From Oligoflexales bacterium (GTDB lineage: Bacteria; Myxococcota_A; UBA9042; DTJE01), in contig DUVQ01000180.1 of assembly GCA_012840965.1 (NCBI GenBank), positions 1-64,000 on the forward strand: DNA of 64,000 nucleotides, in the 5' to 3' direction. The notes under the pieces were generated by a model. The model had not been told where the DNA came from. It made no database searches and saw only the letters and a list, made by a program, of their open reading frames with translations. How positions within the stretch are numbered: the first letter of the stretch is position 1; each line of letters begins with the position of its first letter. The translations under genes were made by a program, and so were the position numbers. Below are positions 46,469 through 55,681 of this stretch, in pieces.

Positions 46469-47116
46469 CTACTTTAAAAGCTCGCGCACAACTCCCAGAT
46501 CGGTATCAGCAATCCCACCTGTACGCACGCAGACGATGTGATCCTGCCGATCTGTAAAGATGTGAATTGGGACCGTCGTGTCCTCGTCCAGGCCCAAAGA
46601 TTTGGCAAACTCTTCAAGTTCCGAAGGATTTACCATTCTTTGCTGCTTTATTGCCGCTAATTCTGGGCGCCTAGTCATAAAAGCCTGCAACACTTTTTCA
46701 TCTTCGTCTATGGAAAGCAGTTCCAGGTTTATATCTGTGCCAGTTCCAAGCTTTGCTTTATGCCACGAAAGGATGTGTAAAAGCTCGGCAATACAGGGTT
46801 TGCACCAAGTTGCCCACATATTTACCCACCTGGGATGCTCGCCCGTCGTTTTGCCTTGATTTAGCAACTGGGTTTTAGGCAGCGTCAATTTTGGCCCAAC
46901 ACCAGGCTCGAATTTAAGCGAGCACCATCCCTGAGGGATTACTGATGCAGATGCAGTTACTGCGTTTACCCTGGGCCTGCTGGCAGTTTCGGTAGAGCGG
47001 CCGGCCTCGGCATTAAAGACTTTTTTGGCGCCTTCCATCGCCTTTTCACAGCCCGTAAAAAGTGCTGCCATGATGGCCAAACCAACGGTAATCTTTGAAA
47101 GAAAGCTAAGGGACAT
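46469..47116 (-). CDS. TlpA-like thioredoxin-fold lipoprotein
   Basis: The 215-aa product has a lipoprotein signal (LAIMAALFTGCEK) and a thioredoxin fold with WATWCKPCIAEL, giving a redox-active CxxC, and a cis-proline region TTVPIHIF. It probably reduces or transfers disulfides in periplasmic proteins. It is the last of three minus-strand genes with an OmpA-like protein and a VKOR-DsbA fusion, suggesting a small extracytoplasmic thiol-handling operon. Confidence 0.87.
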   Translation of the reverse strand: MSLSFLSKITVGLAIMAALFTGCEKAMEGAKKVFNAEAGRSTETASRPRVNAVTASASVIPQGWCSLKFEPGVGPKLTLPKTQLLNQGKTTGEHPRWVNMWATWCKPCIAELLHILSWHKAKLGTGTDINLELLSIDEDEKVLQAFMTRRPELAAIKQQRMVNPSELEEFAKSLGLDEDTTVPIHIFTDRQDHIVCVRTGGIADTDLGVVRELLK

Positions 47117-47133
47117 CTCTTTTCACCACAAAA

Positions 47134-47817
47134 TCATAGACGACAGTCAATCCAGGCCACGAATGCAGAGCGATTCAAGGTCTTGCTGTTACAAGGCTCC
47201 CCTGATCTGCTGCGCTTCCAATCACAAAATTCCTTTTCAAGTTGGGCAAATTCCTTTCCAAGCCAAAGCATTCCCGCCACTTGGTCAAAGTCTGGGTCCC
47301 GGTATGACGCCTTCAGGTGGTTGTACAGAGCTGTTGCCCGTCTTTCCGAAAGCTCGCGATTGAATTCGACAGAACCTTCCGGCGAAGCCCTTGCAACTAT
47401 TAAGAAATAGCTGGCACCACGCCTGTCAGCAAAAATGTTGTCGATTAAGTTGATTGCGTCCACATCTAGTTCGGCGCTTGACACATCAAACTGGATGATG
47501 CCGGCACGATCAACCATGGGGGTAAACAGGGCGTTGAAGTCAGGCCCAGACATTGCGGCTACGCTTTGGGCGTCCATGGGTTTGCAACCGCGGCCACCGC
47601 CTTCACGAATGATGCCGCAAGAGGTGAGCACACGTTTCAAAATCGTGCGCAGTTCAGGCGTGCAGTAGGATTCATCAGCAGCAGATGCAACGCCGACGGG
47701 GCTTTCGACCGACTCTTGGGCGCGTTCAGTGGCCGCGCCAAGCCAAGATGCAACCGTCAATGACATCGCCAGGAAAACAACTACGGCAATGGCCGCATGA
47801 ATGATAATCTTTTTCAT
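47134..47817 (-). CDS. OmpA-like cell-envelope protein
   Basis: The 227-aa protein has an N-terminal membrane or signal segment (AAIAVVVFLAMSLTVASWLGA) and an OmpA-like peptidoglycan-binding pattern: IQFDVSSAELDVDAINLI, then LIVARASPEGSVEFNRELSERRATAL. Cysteines (C-TPELRTILKRVLTSC, GCKP, CDW, CNSK, WIDC) suggest disulfides, fitting its place between two disulfide-handling genes. Its start lies four bases after the VKOR-DsbA stop. Confidence 0.75.
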   Translation of the reverse strand: MKKIIIHAAIAVVVFLAMSLTVASWLGAATERAQESVESPVGVASAADESYCTPELRTILKRVLTSCGIIREGGGRGCKPMDAQSVAAMSGPDFNALFTPMVDRAGIIQFDVSSAELDVDAINLIDNIFADRRGASYFLIVARASPEGSVEFNRELSERRATALYNHLKASYRDPDFDQVAGMLWLGKEFAQLEKEFCDWKRSRSGEPCNSKTLNRSAFVAWIDCRL

Positions 47818-47820
47818 GGC

Positions 47821-49032
47821 TTACTTACCTCCTTTGGCACCGGCTTCAAGCAGCCTTCCCAAACCATATTCAAGCCCCAGGTCCATGTCCTCATCGCACA
47901 GGCGGCGATTGTTCACATAAAGCTGTGGCGTCATGATGGGAAGTGAGTTTGCCATGATCCAGCGCAGGCTGAGGTTGAGCTTTTGCTTGGTTTTAGCTGT
48001 GTCTATGCACTGTGAAACCTCGCCAAATTGTTTGAGAATCATCGTCTTCAAGGCATCTTGGCCCTGTTCCTTTGCAACTCGGCGGATTTCAACGTTGTTT
48101 TCCAGGGCCCAATCAATGACAGGCTCTGGGTCCTTTGCACAAAGAATGGCGCGTGAAACCATGCAAGCGCCATGGTGAACTGGTTGCTTCAACATCCAGT
48201 TGCATTCGCTGTCCAACGGGAAAAGTACTGTTTTTACAGATATTTTCTTGGAAAGCTCGCTGGTGTTGAAGTGATTGCGAAAGACCAAACATGATGGACA
48301 CAGCGGGTCCATAACCTCGATTGCTGGCGTACCCTGGCCAACTGCCGGGAGCATGATTGAGCTGCGGTCTTCAGGCTTTACCAGCTCGCCACAGTTGCGT
48401 TCCTGGTACTCAGGTTTTAGCTGCAGGTACATGATGATTGGGATCATCACGAACAGCAAGCCTTCTGCGAACCAAATGCCGTACCTCAGGAGCTGATTTC
48501 TGAGGTGATGCGGGCCAGGTTCAGTTTCTGGTTTGGCCAAAAAGAACTGCACCAAGGCGGATAGGAAAAGGCCAATGGACGCGATGTAGATGCCAACACA
48601 CATCTTGCAGACTTCACCAACCTTTGTCACCGAGATGATGTAGTACACAATCGAGGTGATCAGCGGCAATAGTGAGGCGGCAATCAGGTATAACGTGTCT
48701 CCACGTTTCTTGTCGCGTCCCAAAATCAGGTGTTCAAGTCCTATAAAAATCATATAGATGAACACCGCAAGGCCTGGCAAGGCGATAGGGATACCACCCC
48801 AGGTCCAGTCTCGCAATACCGATGAATACGGGCTCATCATGACTGCATAGCAGCCACTGGTACCCAATTCATCCCGTTCAGATGTTCCTGGCACGTAGGA
48901 ACAGGTGATTGAGTGCACCTGCCCGTCAAGATGCAGGAAAAAATCGTACGTTGATACGCCTGCAAACCAAGCTCCCCCAACGGCGAAGAGGATAAACAGC
49001 ACCAAAGTAATCTTTGTGCGCAGATTCGTCAT
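47821..49032 (-). CDS. VKOR-DsbA fusion, disulfide-bond forming enzyme
   Basis: The 403-aa protein joins a vitamin K epoxide reductase-like quinone-linked membrane domain (about five helices, active-site CKMC) to a DsbA-like thioredoxin domain (MDPLCPSCLVFRNHF). A second cysteine pair (ITC...GC) in the first outer loop fits the shuttle cysteines of VKOR. It would oxidise periplasmic cysteines and pass electrons to quinone, replacing DsbA plus DsbB. I use ATG 49032, after CGAGGT. The Cys-rich exported proteins in this window are likely clients. Confidence 0.88.
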   Translation of the reverse strand: MTNLRTKITLVLFILFAVGGAWFAGVSTYDFFLHLDGQVHSITCSYVPGTSERDELGTSGCYAVMMSPYSSVLRDWTWGGIPIALPGLAVFIYMIFIGLEHLILGRDKKRGDTLYLIAASLLPLITSIVYYIISVTKVGEVCKMCVGIYIASIGLFLSALVQFFLAKPETEPGPHHLRNQLLRYGIWFAEGLLFVMIPIIMYLQLKPEYQERNCGELVKPEDRSSIMLPAVGQGTPAIEVMDPLCPSCLVFRNHFNTSELSKKISVKTVLFPLDSECNWMLKQPVHHGACMVSRAILCAKDPEPVIDWALENNVEIRRVAKEQGQDALKTMILKQFGEVSQCIDTAKTKQKLNLSLRWIMANSLPIMTPQLYVNNRRLCDEDMDLGLEYGLGRLLEAGAKGGK

Positions 49033-49281
49033 ATCAGACCTCGTTGCACCAACAAAAAACATCCGGAAAAGCCCACCCAAACGGCAGCATGCGAGAGGCT
49101 CGTAGTTGTAATTCGGGGCAGCTCTCTGCCGAGGCGGGATCGTACCGCTAAACCTTGGTTTATGGCAACTTGGCGCACAAAACTGCTAGTCTTGGGCCGT
49201 GGTCAGGTAGGGATTGTGGGAGAACTCTACAAGACAGGGAAAAACGTTTATCATCAGCCTCGGTTTTGAAGGGTGGAGGGA

Positions 49282-50325
49282 ATGAACAAAGGCCTAGTTT
49301 TTAAGTTTTCGTTTACCATGGCTCTGATGCTGGTTTTGTTGGGACAACAGGCAAATGCAGAACAAAGTACGGCGCTTACAGACGTCAACCAGCCGCTGCC
49401 AAAGGCTGTTTATGACGCTTTCAAGTCAATTCGCAACGATCCAGACCCAGAACAGTTGGTACAGCATTCGCACTATTGGGTCTCAAATGAATCTGCCCAC
49501 TATGTCTGGCATCCCTTGATCAAGGATTTGGGCGGCGCCTTGATGGGAGTTGGGGCTGACCAGATTTACCTGCTAGCAGGGTGGAGCAGGCCAATCGTCA
49601 TCATCCCCTTGGACTTTGACCGCGAGATTGCTCGTCTGCACTACGCATATGGCGCGGCCTTAATGACCGCCAAGACCCCAAAAGAGTTCATCGCCATGTG
49701 GTCCAAGGGCAAGGAAGCAGAGTTTTTGGCAGCCATTCAGACTCATTTTGCATCTGATGCTGACGCAATATCAAAGGCTTACCAACGTGGCCGTAAAAGC
49801 GTTCACGGACGTTTAAGGCGGGTCGCCAAGAAATATAAAGAGCTTGGAATTCCAACGTTTTTAACCACTCAGGCCGATTATGAATACATCCAGACCATGT
49901 GGAAGAACCAACGTGTTTTTCCGGTCTGCGGTGATTTAACTGCTGACCGCGCAGTACTTGATCTAGCCAAGGCACTAAACCAAACAGGCATCAAGTTACA
50001 GATTTACTATCCCTCAAACGCCGAGCACTATTTCCCCTACGACGCAAAGTACCGTCGCAACATGCTGGCCCTCCCATTCGGTGACACCGGCGTCGTCTTA
50101 CGCACCCGCCAAATGGGATTCCTAGGTCTAGCCGAAGAAGGCGACTACCACTACAACATCCAATCAGGCGCAAACTTCCACTACTGGCTAAAAAACACCA
50201 GAATTCCCGACCAATACAGAATGCTAAGGCAAAGGACCAAGACAGACACCCCCGGATTGTCGGTCATGGACAAAGAGCCATCCCCGGCCAAGAAGCCGCC
50301 AGAGATTGCAGAGATGCCGGAGTAG
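49282..50325 (+). CDS. Exported protein of unknown function, possibly LIC_10091-like
   Basis: The product (347 aa) has a signal peptide (FSFTMALMLVLLGQQANA). The core includes YWVSNESAHYVWHP, GGALMGVGADQIYLLAGWSRP and IPLDFDREIARLHYAYGAAL, a pattern I associate loosely with the LIC_10091 family of Leptospira-type proteins, whose structure recalls methyltransferases. This match is from memory and weak. The tail is Pro/Lys-rich. It is convergent with prmA, with a G-rich repeat between. Confidence 0.65.
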   Translation: MNKGLVFKFSFTMALMLVLLGQQANAEQSTALTDVNQPLPKAVYDAFKSIRNDPDPEQLVQHSHYWVSNESAHYVWHPLIKDLGGALMGVGADQIYLLAGWSRPIVIIPLDFDREIARLHYAYGAALMTAKTPKEFIAMWSKGKEAEFLAAIQTHFASDADAISKAYQRGRKSVHGRLRRVAKKYKELGIPTFLTTQADYEYIQTMWKNQRVFPVCGDLTADRAVLDLAKALNQTGIKLQIYYPSNAEHYFPYDAKYRRNMLALPFGDTGVVLRTRQMGFLGLAEEGDYHYNIQSGANFHYWLKNTRIPDQYRMLRQRTKTDTPGLSVMDKEPSPAKKPPEIAEMPE

Positions 50326-50367
50326 GGCTGGGGCAGGAGACAGGGGCTGGGACGGGGATCAAGGGCG
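50324..50367 (+). repeat. G-rich hexanucleotide repeat, copy 4
   Basis: GGGGCAGG/GGGACGGGG units begin at the stop codon of the plus-strand gene and run into the last bases of the minus-strand prmA gene. It is shorter and more degenerate than copy 3. Confidence 0.65.
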
Positions 50368-51309
50368 GTACAGCAACGTCACCCACGAGTCTTCAGTCAT
50401 GGAAGCGTGTCTTTTCAGGCCGTGTGCTTGAATCTCACGATCTACGGTCTCTTCATGCTCAGCCAAAATGCCCGACAAGATTAACCAACCACCATCTGCT
50501 ACCGCCTGACAGATCGGCTTTGCCAGTCGAACAATTGTATGGGCGACCAGATTCGCCACCACAACATCGAACTGCCCCTCACCACTGCCAACCCCAGCGC
50601 TAGTAACCGTCATCCGATCAGCCACACCATTTCTTACGGCATTCTCACGAGCCTCAGCTAGGGCATCCAAATCAACCTCAATGCCCACAGCCCTCTTGAC
50701 CCCCAACAACAACGCCCCAATCGCCAAAATCCCAGACCCAGTCCCAACATCCAGCAAACTATCTACAGTCGTTTTCTCAACAATTTCCTCAATCAATGAC
50801 AGACAGGACGCCGTTGTAAAATGCGTCCCAGTCCCAAACGCCATTCCAGGATCAATCCGCATCACAATGCGATCAGTCTCAGGAGGCTCTTCCCAGGAAG
50901 GACAAACCATAAGCCGCATTCCAATCGCAGTAGGTTTCCAAGTCGCCTTCCAGTTCGCGTTCCAGTCCTGCGCCGGCACATTCTCAATCGAAACTTTATG
51001 CGCCAAAATGCCTGGAAACCTAGCCTCCAGCCTTTGCAAGAAGCCCTGGAAATCATTTTCCAAACTCAGGTATGACTTTGGTAACCAAGCAGTAAGATCC
51101 ACCTTCCCGGACTTGTTTTTAGGGGCCTCCCCCCACCACTCAGACGGGTCTCCTGAAATAACTTCCCCCTCGCCATCAGCAGGAAAAAGCCCCGGATAAC
51201 TCTCCTGAACCCCAGAAGCACCAGCCTCAAGCAACCAATCAACCACCAAGTCCTGGGCAGCCACTGGAACAGTAACGGTCAACTCAACCCACTCTTGATT
51301 CTCAGCCAT
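50359..51309 (-). CDS. prmA: Ribosomal protein L11 methyltransferase
   Basis: The 316-aa enzyme trimethylates ribosomal protein L11 using S-adenosylmethionine. The AdoMet site is visible as LLDVGTGSGILAIGALLLG, preceded by MRIDPGMAFGTGTHFTT and followed by VVVANLVAHTI, the NxxxN-like catalytic loop. The N-terminal L11-recognition domain is present. The C-terminus reaches into the G-rich repeat (LLYRP). It marks the left border of the AT-rich AAA island. Confidence 0.95.
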   Translation of the reverse strand: MAENQEWVELTVTVPVAAQDLVVDWLLEAGASGVQESYPGLFPADGEGEVISGDPSEWWGEAPKNKSGKVDLTAWLPKSYLSLENDFQGFLQRLEARFPGILAHKVSIENVPAQDWNANWKATWKPTAIGMRLMVCPSWEEPPETDRIVMRIDPGMAFGTGTHFTTASCLSLIEEIVEKTTVDSLLDVGTGSGILAIGALLLGVKRAVGIEVDLDALAEARENAVRNGVADRMTVTSAGVGSGEGQFDVVVANLVAHTIVRLAKPICQAVADGGWLILSGILAEHEETVDREIQAHGLKRHASMTEDSWVTLLYRP

Positions 51310-51422
51310 GAAACAAACTCACGAAAACGCCACGGTAAAGTATCCAGCCCAGCACAAACAAGTCAAGGCTGGCGGTGGCGTTGTAATCATTTGTAGCTCT
51401 GGTGAGGATGTCATAATTTCCT

Positions 51423-51508
51423 CAAACACTTGAATGAAAGTCCCACAAACACTTGAATGAAAATCCCTCAAACACTTGAATGAAAGTTGTTCAAATGTTT
51501 GAAAACAT
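51423..51508 (+). repeat. Upstream repeat array of AAA gene 1: 4 copies, 23-bp period
   Basis: The core CAAACACTTGAATGAAA starts at 51423, 51446 and 51469 as perfect copies, and a degenerate copy (CAAATGTTTGAAAACAT) at 51492. The period is exactly 23 bases each time. The last copy abuts an extended -10, so the array covers the -35 and upstream region. Confidence 0.9.
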
Positions 51509-51516
51509 GTTATAAC
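51508..51516 (+). promoter_or_regulatory. Extended -10 of AAA gene 1
   Basis: TG-T-TATAAC follows the last repeat directly. A weak -35 (TTGTTC at 51487) lies at 18-base spacing. It leaves a short leader before the ATG at 51545. Confidence 0.5.
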
Positions 51517-51544
51517 CCGTTTGGTTAGGAATGAGGCGAGACTT

Positions 51545-52816
51545 ATGAAGAAGTATTTGCCAAGGATTATAGATAAATTACTGAGTGAGAGATTAGAAGC
51601 CAAAGGAGCTGTTTTATTGGAGGGCCCCAAATGGTGTGGTAAGACTACCAGTGCCAAACAGATTGCAGCTAGTTTCATATCAATGGATCAACCTGAAATG
51701 ATTAAGCAATATCAATCTATGGCTGAGCTTTCTCCGCTGGCACTATTGGAGGGTGAGACTCCGAGGTTAATAGACGAGTGGCAAATAGCTCCAAATTTAT
51801 GGAATGCGGTTAGATATGAGGTTGATCAGAGAGATGAATTTGGCCAATTCATTTTAACAGGTTCTGCCGTTCCCGCAGAAATAGGTGAGTCTATGCACAC
51901 AGGGACCGGCAGGATTTCAAGACTTTATATGAGACCTATGAGTTTGTATGAGTCTGAGGATTCAAACGGCAAAGTTACAATCAGAGATCTATTCGCAAAT
52001 CAGGAAATATCTGCTAAGAGCGATACCGATTTGGAGGAAATTGCATTCTTGATTTGTAGGGGAGGTTGGCCTAAAGCGGTCGGTTTAGCTGAGAGGTTGG
52101 CTCTTTTTCAGGCCATAGACTATTTCGACACCGTTGTCTCTGCTGACATAAGCAGGGTAGATTCTGTGAGAAGAGATAAGGAAAAAGCTAAAAGGTTCCT
52201 AAAATCCTATGCAAGGAATGTCGCAACCAGGGCCACCTTGGAGACTATTAGGCAAGATGTATTGGCTAATCATTCCGGTACGTTTGACCCTGTTACGCTC
52301 TATTCATATAGGGATGCGCTAACTAAAATCTTTGTTATTGAGGATTTACCGGCTTGGAATCCGAATTTAAGGTCCAAGGTTGCTATTAGGACAACAGATA
52401 CGAGATATTTCGTCGATCCCTCAATTGCTACTGCAGCCTTGCAACTCAGCCCAAAGGATTTGTTAAACGATTTAAACACCATGGGGCTCGTTTTTGAAAA
52501 TCTGTGTGTGCGCGATTTAAGAATATATGCTGACTACCTAAATGGCAGTATTTATCAGTACAGAGATAGCAATGGCTTGGAATGCGACGCAGTAATTCAC
52601 TTGAGAGACGGTTCTTATGGCCTGATTGAAATAAAATTGGGCGGAGACAGCTTGATTGAAGAGGGCGCAGAAAACTTGAAAGAACTGGCCTCAAAGATAG
52701 ATACAAATAAAATGAAAAAACCCGCGTTTATGCTCGTGTTATGTGCCAAGGTGCCCTTTGCGTATAGAAGAAAAGATGGTGTGTACATAGCGCCGATTAC
52801 TTGCTTGAAACCATAG
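51545..52816 (+). CDS. AAA ATPase with DUF4143 domain, paralogue 1
   Basis: The 423-aa protein has an AAA_14 ATPase domain with Walker A GPKWCGKT (27-34), Walker B RLIDE (74-78) and sensor-like ILTGS near 103. A MRPMSLYES segment, ICRGGWP near 170 and a helical middle follow. The DUF4143 part ends in a PD-(D/E)xK-nuclease-like pattern: E318 in FEN, D348 in CDAV, then E362 and K364 in IEIK. Whether it cuts nucleic acid is unknown. I start at ATG 51545, after GAGG; TTG 51521 is less likely. It is AT-richer than prmA and followed by two diverged relatives, each with its own repeats. Confidence 0.9.
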   Translation: MKKYLPRIIDKLLSERLEAKGAVLLEGPKWCGKTTSAKQIAASFISMDQPEMIKQYQSMAELSPLALLEGETPRLIDEWQIAPNLWNAVRYEVDQRDEFGQFILTGSAVPAEIGESMHTGTGRISRLYMRPMSLYESEDSNGKVTIRDLFANQEISAKSDTDLEEIAFLICRGGWPKAVGLAERLALFQAIDYFDTVVSADISRVDSVRRDKEKAKRFLKSYARNVATRATLETIRQDVLANHSGTFDPVTLYSYRDALTKIFVIEDLPAWNPNLRSKVAIRTTDTRYFVDPSIATAALQLSPKDLLNDLNTMGLVFENLCVRDLRIYADYLNGSIYQYRDSNGLECDAVIHLRDGSYGLIEIKLGGDSLIEEGAENLKELASKIDTNKMKKPAFMLVLCAKVPFAYRRKDGVYIAPITCLKP

Positions 52817-52850
52817 AACGCAAAAGAGGATGCAAATGTTAATAATCAGC

Positions 52851-52942
52851 AAATTCGACCGAACAGATATCGAAAATCTGACCAAATAGAATTTGCAAAT
52901 TTAACCGAATAGAAATTCAAAATATGACCGATTTGTGATATT
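52851..52942 (+). repeat. Upstream repeat array of AAA gene 2: 4 copies, 23-bp period
   Basis: Units on the pattern AAATNTGACCGAATAGA start at 52851, 52874, 52897 and 52920. The period is exactly 23 bases, as in the array of gene 1, but the sequence is unrelated to it. The fourth copy degenerates into TGTGATATTCT, the extended -10. Confidence 0.9.
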
Positions 52943-52944
52943 CT
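52934..52944 (+). promoter_or_regulatory. Extended -10 of AAA gene 2
   Basis: TGTGATATTCT contains TG-A-TATTCT. The same 11 bases occur at the same place in front of gene 3, though the repeats differ. AGGAGG follows at 52951. Confidence 0.55.
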
Positions 52945-52961
52945 CTTCTCAGGAGGATGTT

Positions 52962-54236
52962 ATGGACAACCGGATATATTTGCCAAGATTGGTAGATAAG
53001 CAAGTTGCGCTCAATTTAAGAGCCTTCGGGGCAATTTGTATTGAAGGCGCTAAATGGTGTGGGAAAACCTGGACTTCAAGGCACCATTCTAAAAGCGCTA
53101 TATACCTAGGAGATCCCAGTGAAAACTTTCAAAATAAAGAGCTTATGAAACTGGCGCCTAAAATAGCTTTGGATGGAGAAGTTCCGAGATTAATTGACGA
53201 ATGGCAGGAACTTCCTTCGGTTTGGGATATGGTAAGACATGAAGTGGACAAAAGAGGGAGAAAGGGACAGTTTATCCTGACCGGTTCATCTACTCCGGTG
53301 CAAAAAGGGATACTGCACAGTGGCGCCGGAAGGATTTCCACCATTAGAATGAGACCGATGTCTTTATTTGAATCTAAAGATTCATCGGGGCAGGTTTCTT
53401 TGCAGTCAATTTTTGATGGAACATTTGAAGCAACAGCTAGTCCGAAAACTGATTTGCAGACACTTATAGAATTGACAATTCGAGGTGGATGGCCGGGTAG
53501 TTTAGGTTTAAGTTATGAAGAATACAGCATAATTCCCAAAGAATATATAAGTTCGATAGTAAACCATGACATCTATAGATTGGAAGGAATCAATAGAGAC
53601 TCAAAGAAGATGCACCGCTTGCTAAAATCTCTTGCGAGAAATGAGTCGACAACGGCTTCAATATCCACTTTGAGAGAAGATTCCAAAGAATATCAGGATG
53701 ATACTCTCGACAATGATACAATCTCGACATATTTAACCCTATTTGAAAGACTGTTCTTAATTGATAATCAGAAAGCTTTTTCAAGCAATATAAGATCGGC
53801 AACTCGTATTAAGCAGTCAGATAAAAGACATTTTGTAGATCCGTCTTTGGCCATTGCTTTATTAGAAGCAAGCTATGATGACTTGTTGAATGATTTAAAC
53901 ACCTTTGGTTTTATGTTTGAAGCTCTTTGTGAAAGAGATTTAAGAATATATGCTGAAAGTTTAGGAGGCGGGTTATATCACTATCAGGATTATAAAAACA
54001 GGGAAATCGATGCGGTTGTCCAATTGGAAGATGGCAGGTGGGGAGCTTTTGAAATTAAATTGGGAGCGGACGCTATTGATAATGCGGCAAAATCGTTAGT
54101 AAAAATACGGGATGCGTTAAAGGCAGAAGGTGCCAGAATTCCGGATGTTTTGGTTGTTATCTGTGGTCTAAGTAGTTTTGCTTATCGGCGGGAAGACGGA
54201 GTCTATGTTGTGCCGATTACAGTGCTGGGACCTTAA
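52962..54236 (+). CDS. AAA ATPase with DUF4143 domain, paralogue 2
   Basis: The 424-aa paralogue of the preceding gene keeps every feature: GAKWCGKT (29-36), RLIDE (76-80), FILTGSSTP, MRPMSLFES, IRGGWPGSLGL and a C-terminal FEALCERDLRIYAE, EIDAVVQ and FEIKLG set of the PD-(D/E)xK type. Similarity to gene 1 is clear across the length but the middle third differs strongly. ATG follows AGGAGG by five bases, so this start is firm. The gene is AT-rich. It has its own promoter and repeats, so it is an independent unit and not a simple operon member. Confidence 0.9.
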   Translation: MDNRIYLPRLVDKQVALNLRAFGAICIEGAKWCGKTWTSRHHSKSAIYLGDPSENFQNKELMKLAPKIALDGEVPRLIDEWQELPSVWDMVRHEVDKRGRKGQFILTGSSTPVQKGILHSGAGRISTIRMRPMSLFESKDSSGQVSLQSIFDGTFEATASPKTDLQTLIELTIRGGWPGSLGLSYEEYSIIPKEYISSIVNHDIYRLEGINRDSKKMHRLLKSLARNESTTASISTLREDSKEYQDDTLDNDTISTYLTLFERLFLIDNQKAFSSNIRSATRIKQSDKRHFVDPSLAIALLEASYDDLLNDLNTFGFMFEALCERDLRIYAESLGGGLYHYQDYKNREIDAVVQLEDGRWGAFEIKLGADAIDNAAKSLVKIRDALKAEGARIPDVLVVICGLSSFAYRREDGVYVVPITVLGP

Positions 54237-54257
54237 GAAGGAAAAATCTAAAATTCA

Positions 54258-54349
54258 GATTTTTTGGTAACAGAGTTGTGTATTTCTTGGTAATAGGGCC
54301 GTGTATTTTTTGCCATCGAAATCGTTGATTTTTTGGTAATGTGATATTC
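54258..54349 (+). repeat. Upstream repeat array of AAA gene 3: 4 copies, 23-bp period
   Basis: Copies start at 54258, 54281, 54304 and 54327 on the pattern GATTTTTTGGTAATAG, the third being the most degenerate. The period is 23 bases, as for genes 1 and 2, but the sequence is again different. The fourth copy ends in the shared TGTGATATTCT. Confidence 0.9.
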
Positions 54350-54350
54350 T
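54340..54350 (+). promoter_or_regulatory. Extended -10 of AAA gene 3
   Basis: TGTGATATTCT (TG-A-TATTCT) directly after the GGTAA of the last repeat, identical to the element before gene 2. Confidence 0.55.
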
Positions 54351-54389
54351 AATATGTCCACGTGCTCAATATCGCTATGAGGTGGCGTA

Positions 54390-55643
54390 ATGAAAACTTT
54401 AAACTACCGGAAAAGATTGATTGAATCTCAAATCAAAAAAAAGATGTCTTATAGTGGCGGAATAGTTATTGAAGGAGCAAAGTGGGTTGGGAAATCTACG
54501 ACGGCCGGCATTTTTTCTAATACAGTTATAAAGTTGCAAGACCCTCTGATAAAAAAGAAGTATCAAATTTTAGCCACCATATCAAAAGATGAAGTTTTAA
54601 AAGGCGAAAAACCTGTATTGTTTGATGAATGGCAAGAAGTCCCCGAAATTTGGGATTTTATTCGTCTTGATATCGATGAAAACAACTATAAAGGGGCCTA
54701 TCTTTTGACCGGATCAACGAAGAAGCAAAACATAAAAACTTCACATACAGGAACAGGAAGGATTAATTCTGTTTACATGCGCCCTATGAGTTTGTATGAG
54801 AGCGGAGAATCCAACGGACTGATTTCTTTAAAAGATTTATTTTCAAAGCCTAAACTTATACCGATTATGTCCGGTATTACAATTGATGATATAGCACATT
54901 GCATCTGTAGAGGCGGTTGGCCGGGAAGCTTGGACTTAAGTAAAGACATACAATTAGAAGTTCCCAAAGATTTGCTTGAAAGTATTATTGGAAGAGATGT
55001 GGATGAAGTTGACGGAATAGTTAAAGATAAAGAAAAGTTAAGAAAGATAGTAAAGAGTTACGCTAGAAACATTTCTACATTGGCTGCAAATTCCACTATT
55101 TACAACGATCAATCATATGAAGTTATTGTAAACCCTAAGACCTTTGACACATATATGAATTCCTTAAAAAGATTATTCATTATAGAAGATGTTTTGCCCT
55201 GGTCTCAAAACATCAGAAGCTCAGCTAGACTTAGAAAAGGAAGTAAAAGGCAATTTGTTGATCCCAGCATTGCTGTTGCCGCTTTAGGACTATCACCTGA
55301 GAAATTAAAAAAAGATTTCGAGACATTCGGCTTTTTATTTGAATCAATTGCGACAAGAGATATTAGGGTTTATGCGGAAGAAATTGAAGGAACGGTTTAC
55401 TATTATAACGACACAACAGGCCTTGAAGTAGATTTGATTGTTGAGTTGAATGATGGAAGGTGGGGGGGGATAGAGGTAAAGTTAGGAGAAAATGAAGTTG
55501 ATAAAGCAAGTGCCAATTTAATAAAACTGGCTGATATTTCTGCAGTTAAACCGTCTTTCCTTATGGTGCTGACAAATGCTCAACTGGCCTATCAAAGGCC
55601 TGATGGTGTTTATGTGATACCGCTTGGATGTTTGAAGTCTTGA
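54390..55643 (+). CDS. AAA ATPase with DUF4143 domain, paralogue 3
   Basis: The 417-aa protein is the most AT-rich of the three sister genes. Walker A is GAKWVGKS (29-36, with Val replacing Cys seen in genes 1 and 2), Walker B VLFDE (76-80), then YLLTGSTKK, MRPMSLYES, ICRGGWPGSLDLS, FVDPSIAVAALGLSP and a C-terminal FESIATRDIRVYAEE, LEVDLIVE and IEVKLG set. All nuclease-like and ATPase residues are kept, so it is probably active. ATG is preceded by GAGGTGG. Confidence 0.9.
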   Translation: MKTLNYRKRLIESQIKKKMSYSGGIVIEGAKWVGKSTTAGIFSNTVIKLQDPLIKKKYQILATISKDEVLKGEKPVLFDEWQEVPEIWDFIRLDIDENNYKGAYLLTGSTKKQNIKTSHTGTGRINSVYMRPMSLYESGESNGLISLKDLFSKPKLIPIMSGITIDDIAHCICRGGWPGSLDLSKDIQLEVPKDLLESIIGRDVDEVDGIVKDKEKLRKIVKSYARNISTLAANSTIYNDQSYEVIVNPKTFDTYMNSLKRLFIIEDVLPWSQNIRSSARLRKGSKRQFVDPSIAVAALGLSPEKLKKDFETFGFLFESIATRDIRVYAEEIEGTVYYYNDTTGLEVDLIVELNDGRWGGIEVKLGENEVDKASANLIKLADISAVKPSFLMVLTNAQLAYQRPDGVYVIPLGCLKS

Positions 55644-55681
55644 TGAGTTTGATTCTTAACCCTTAAGCTGCCAGATTCCAT

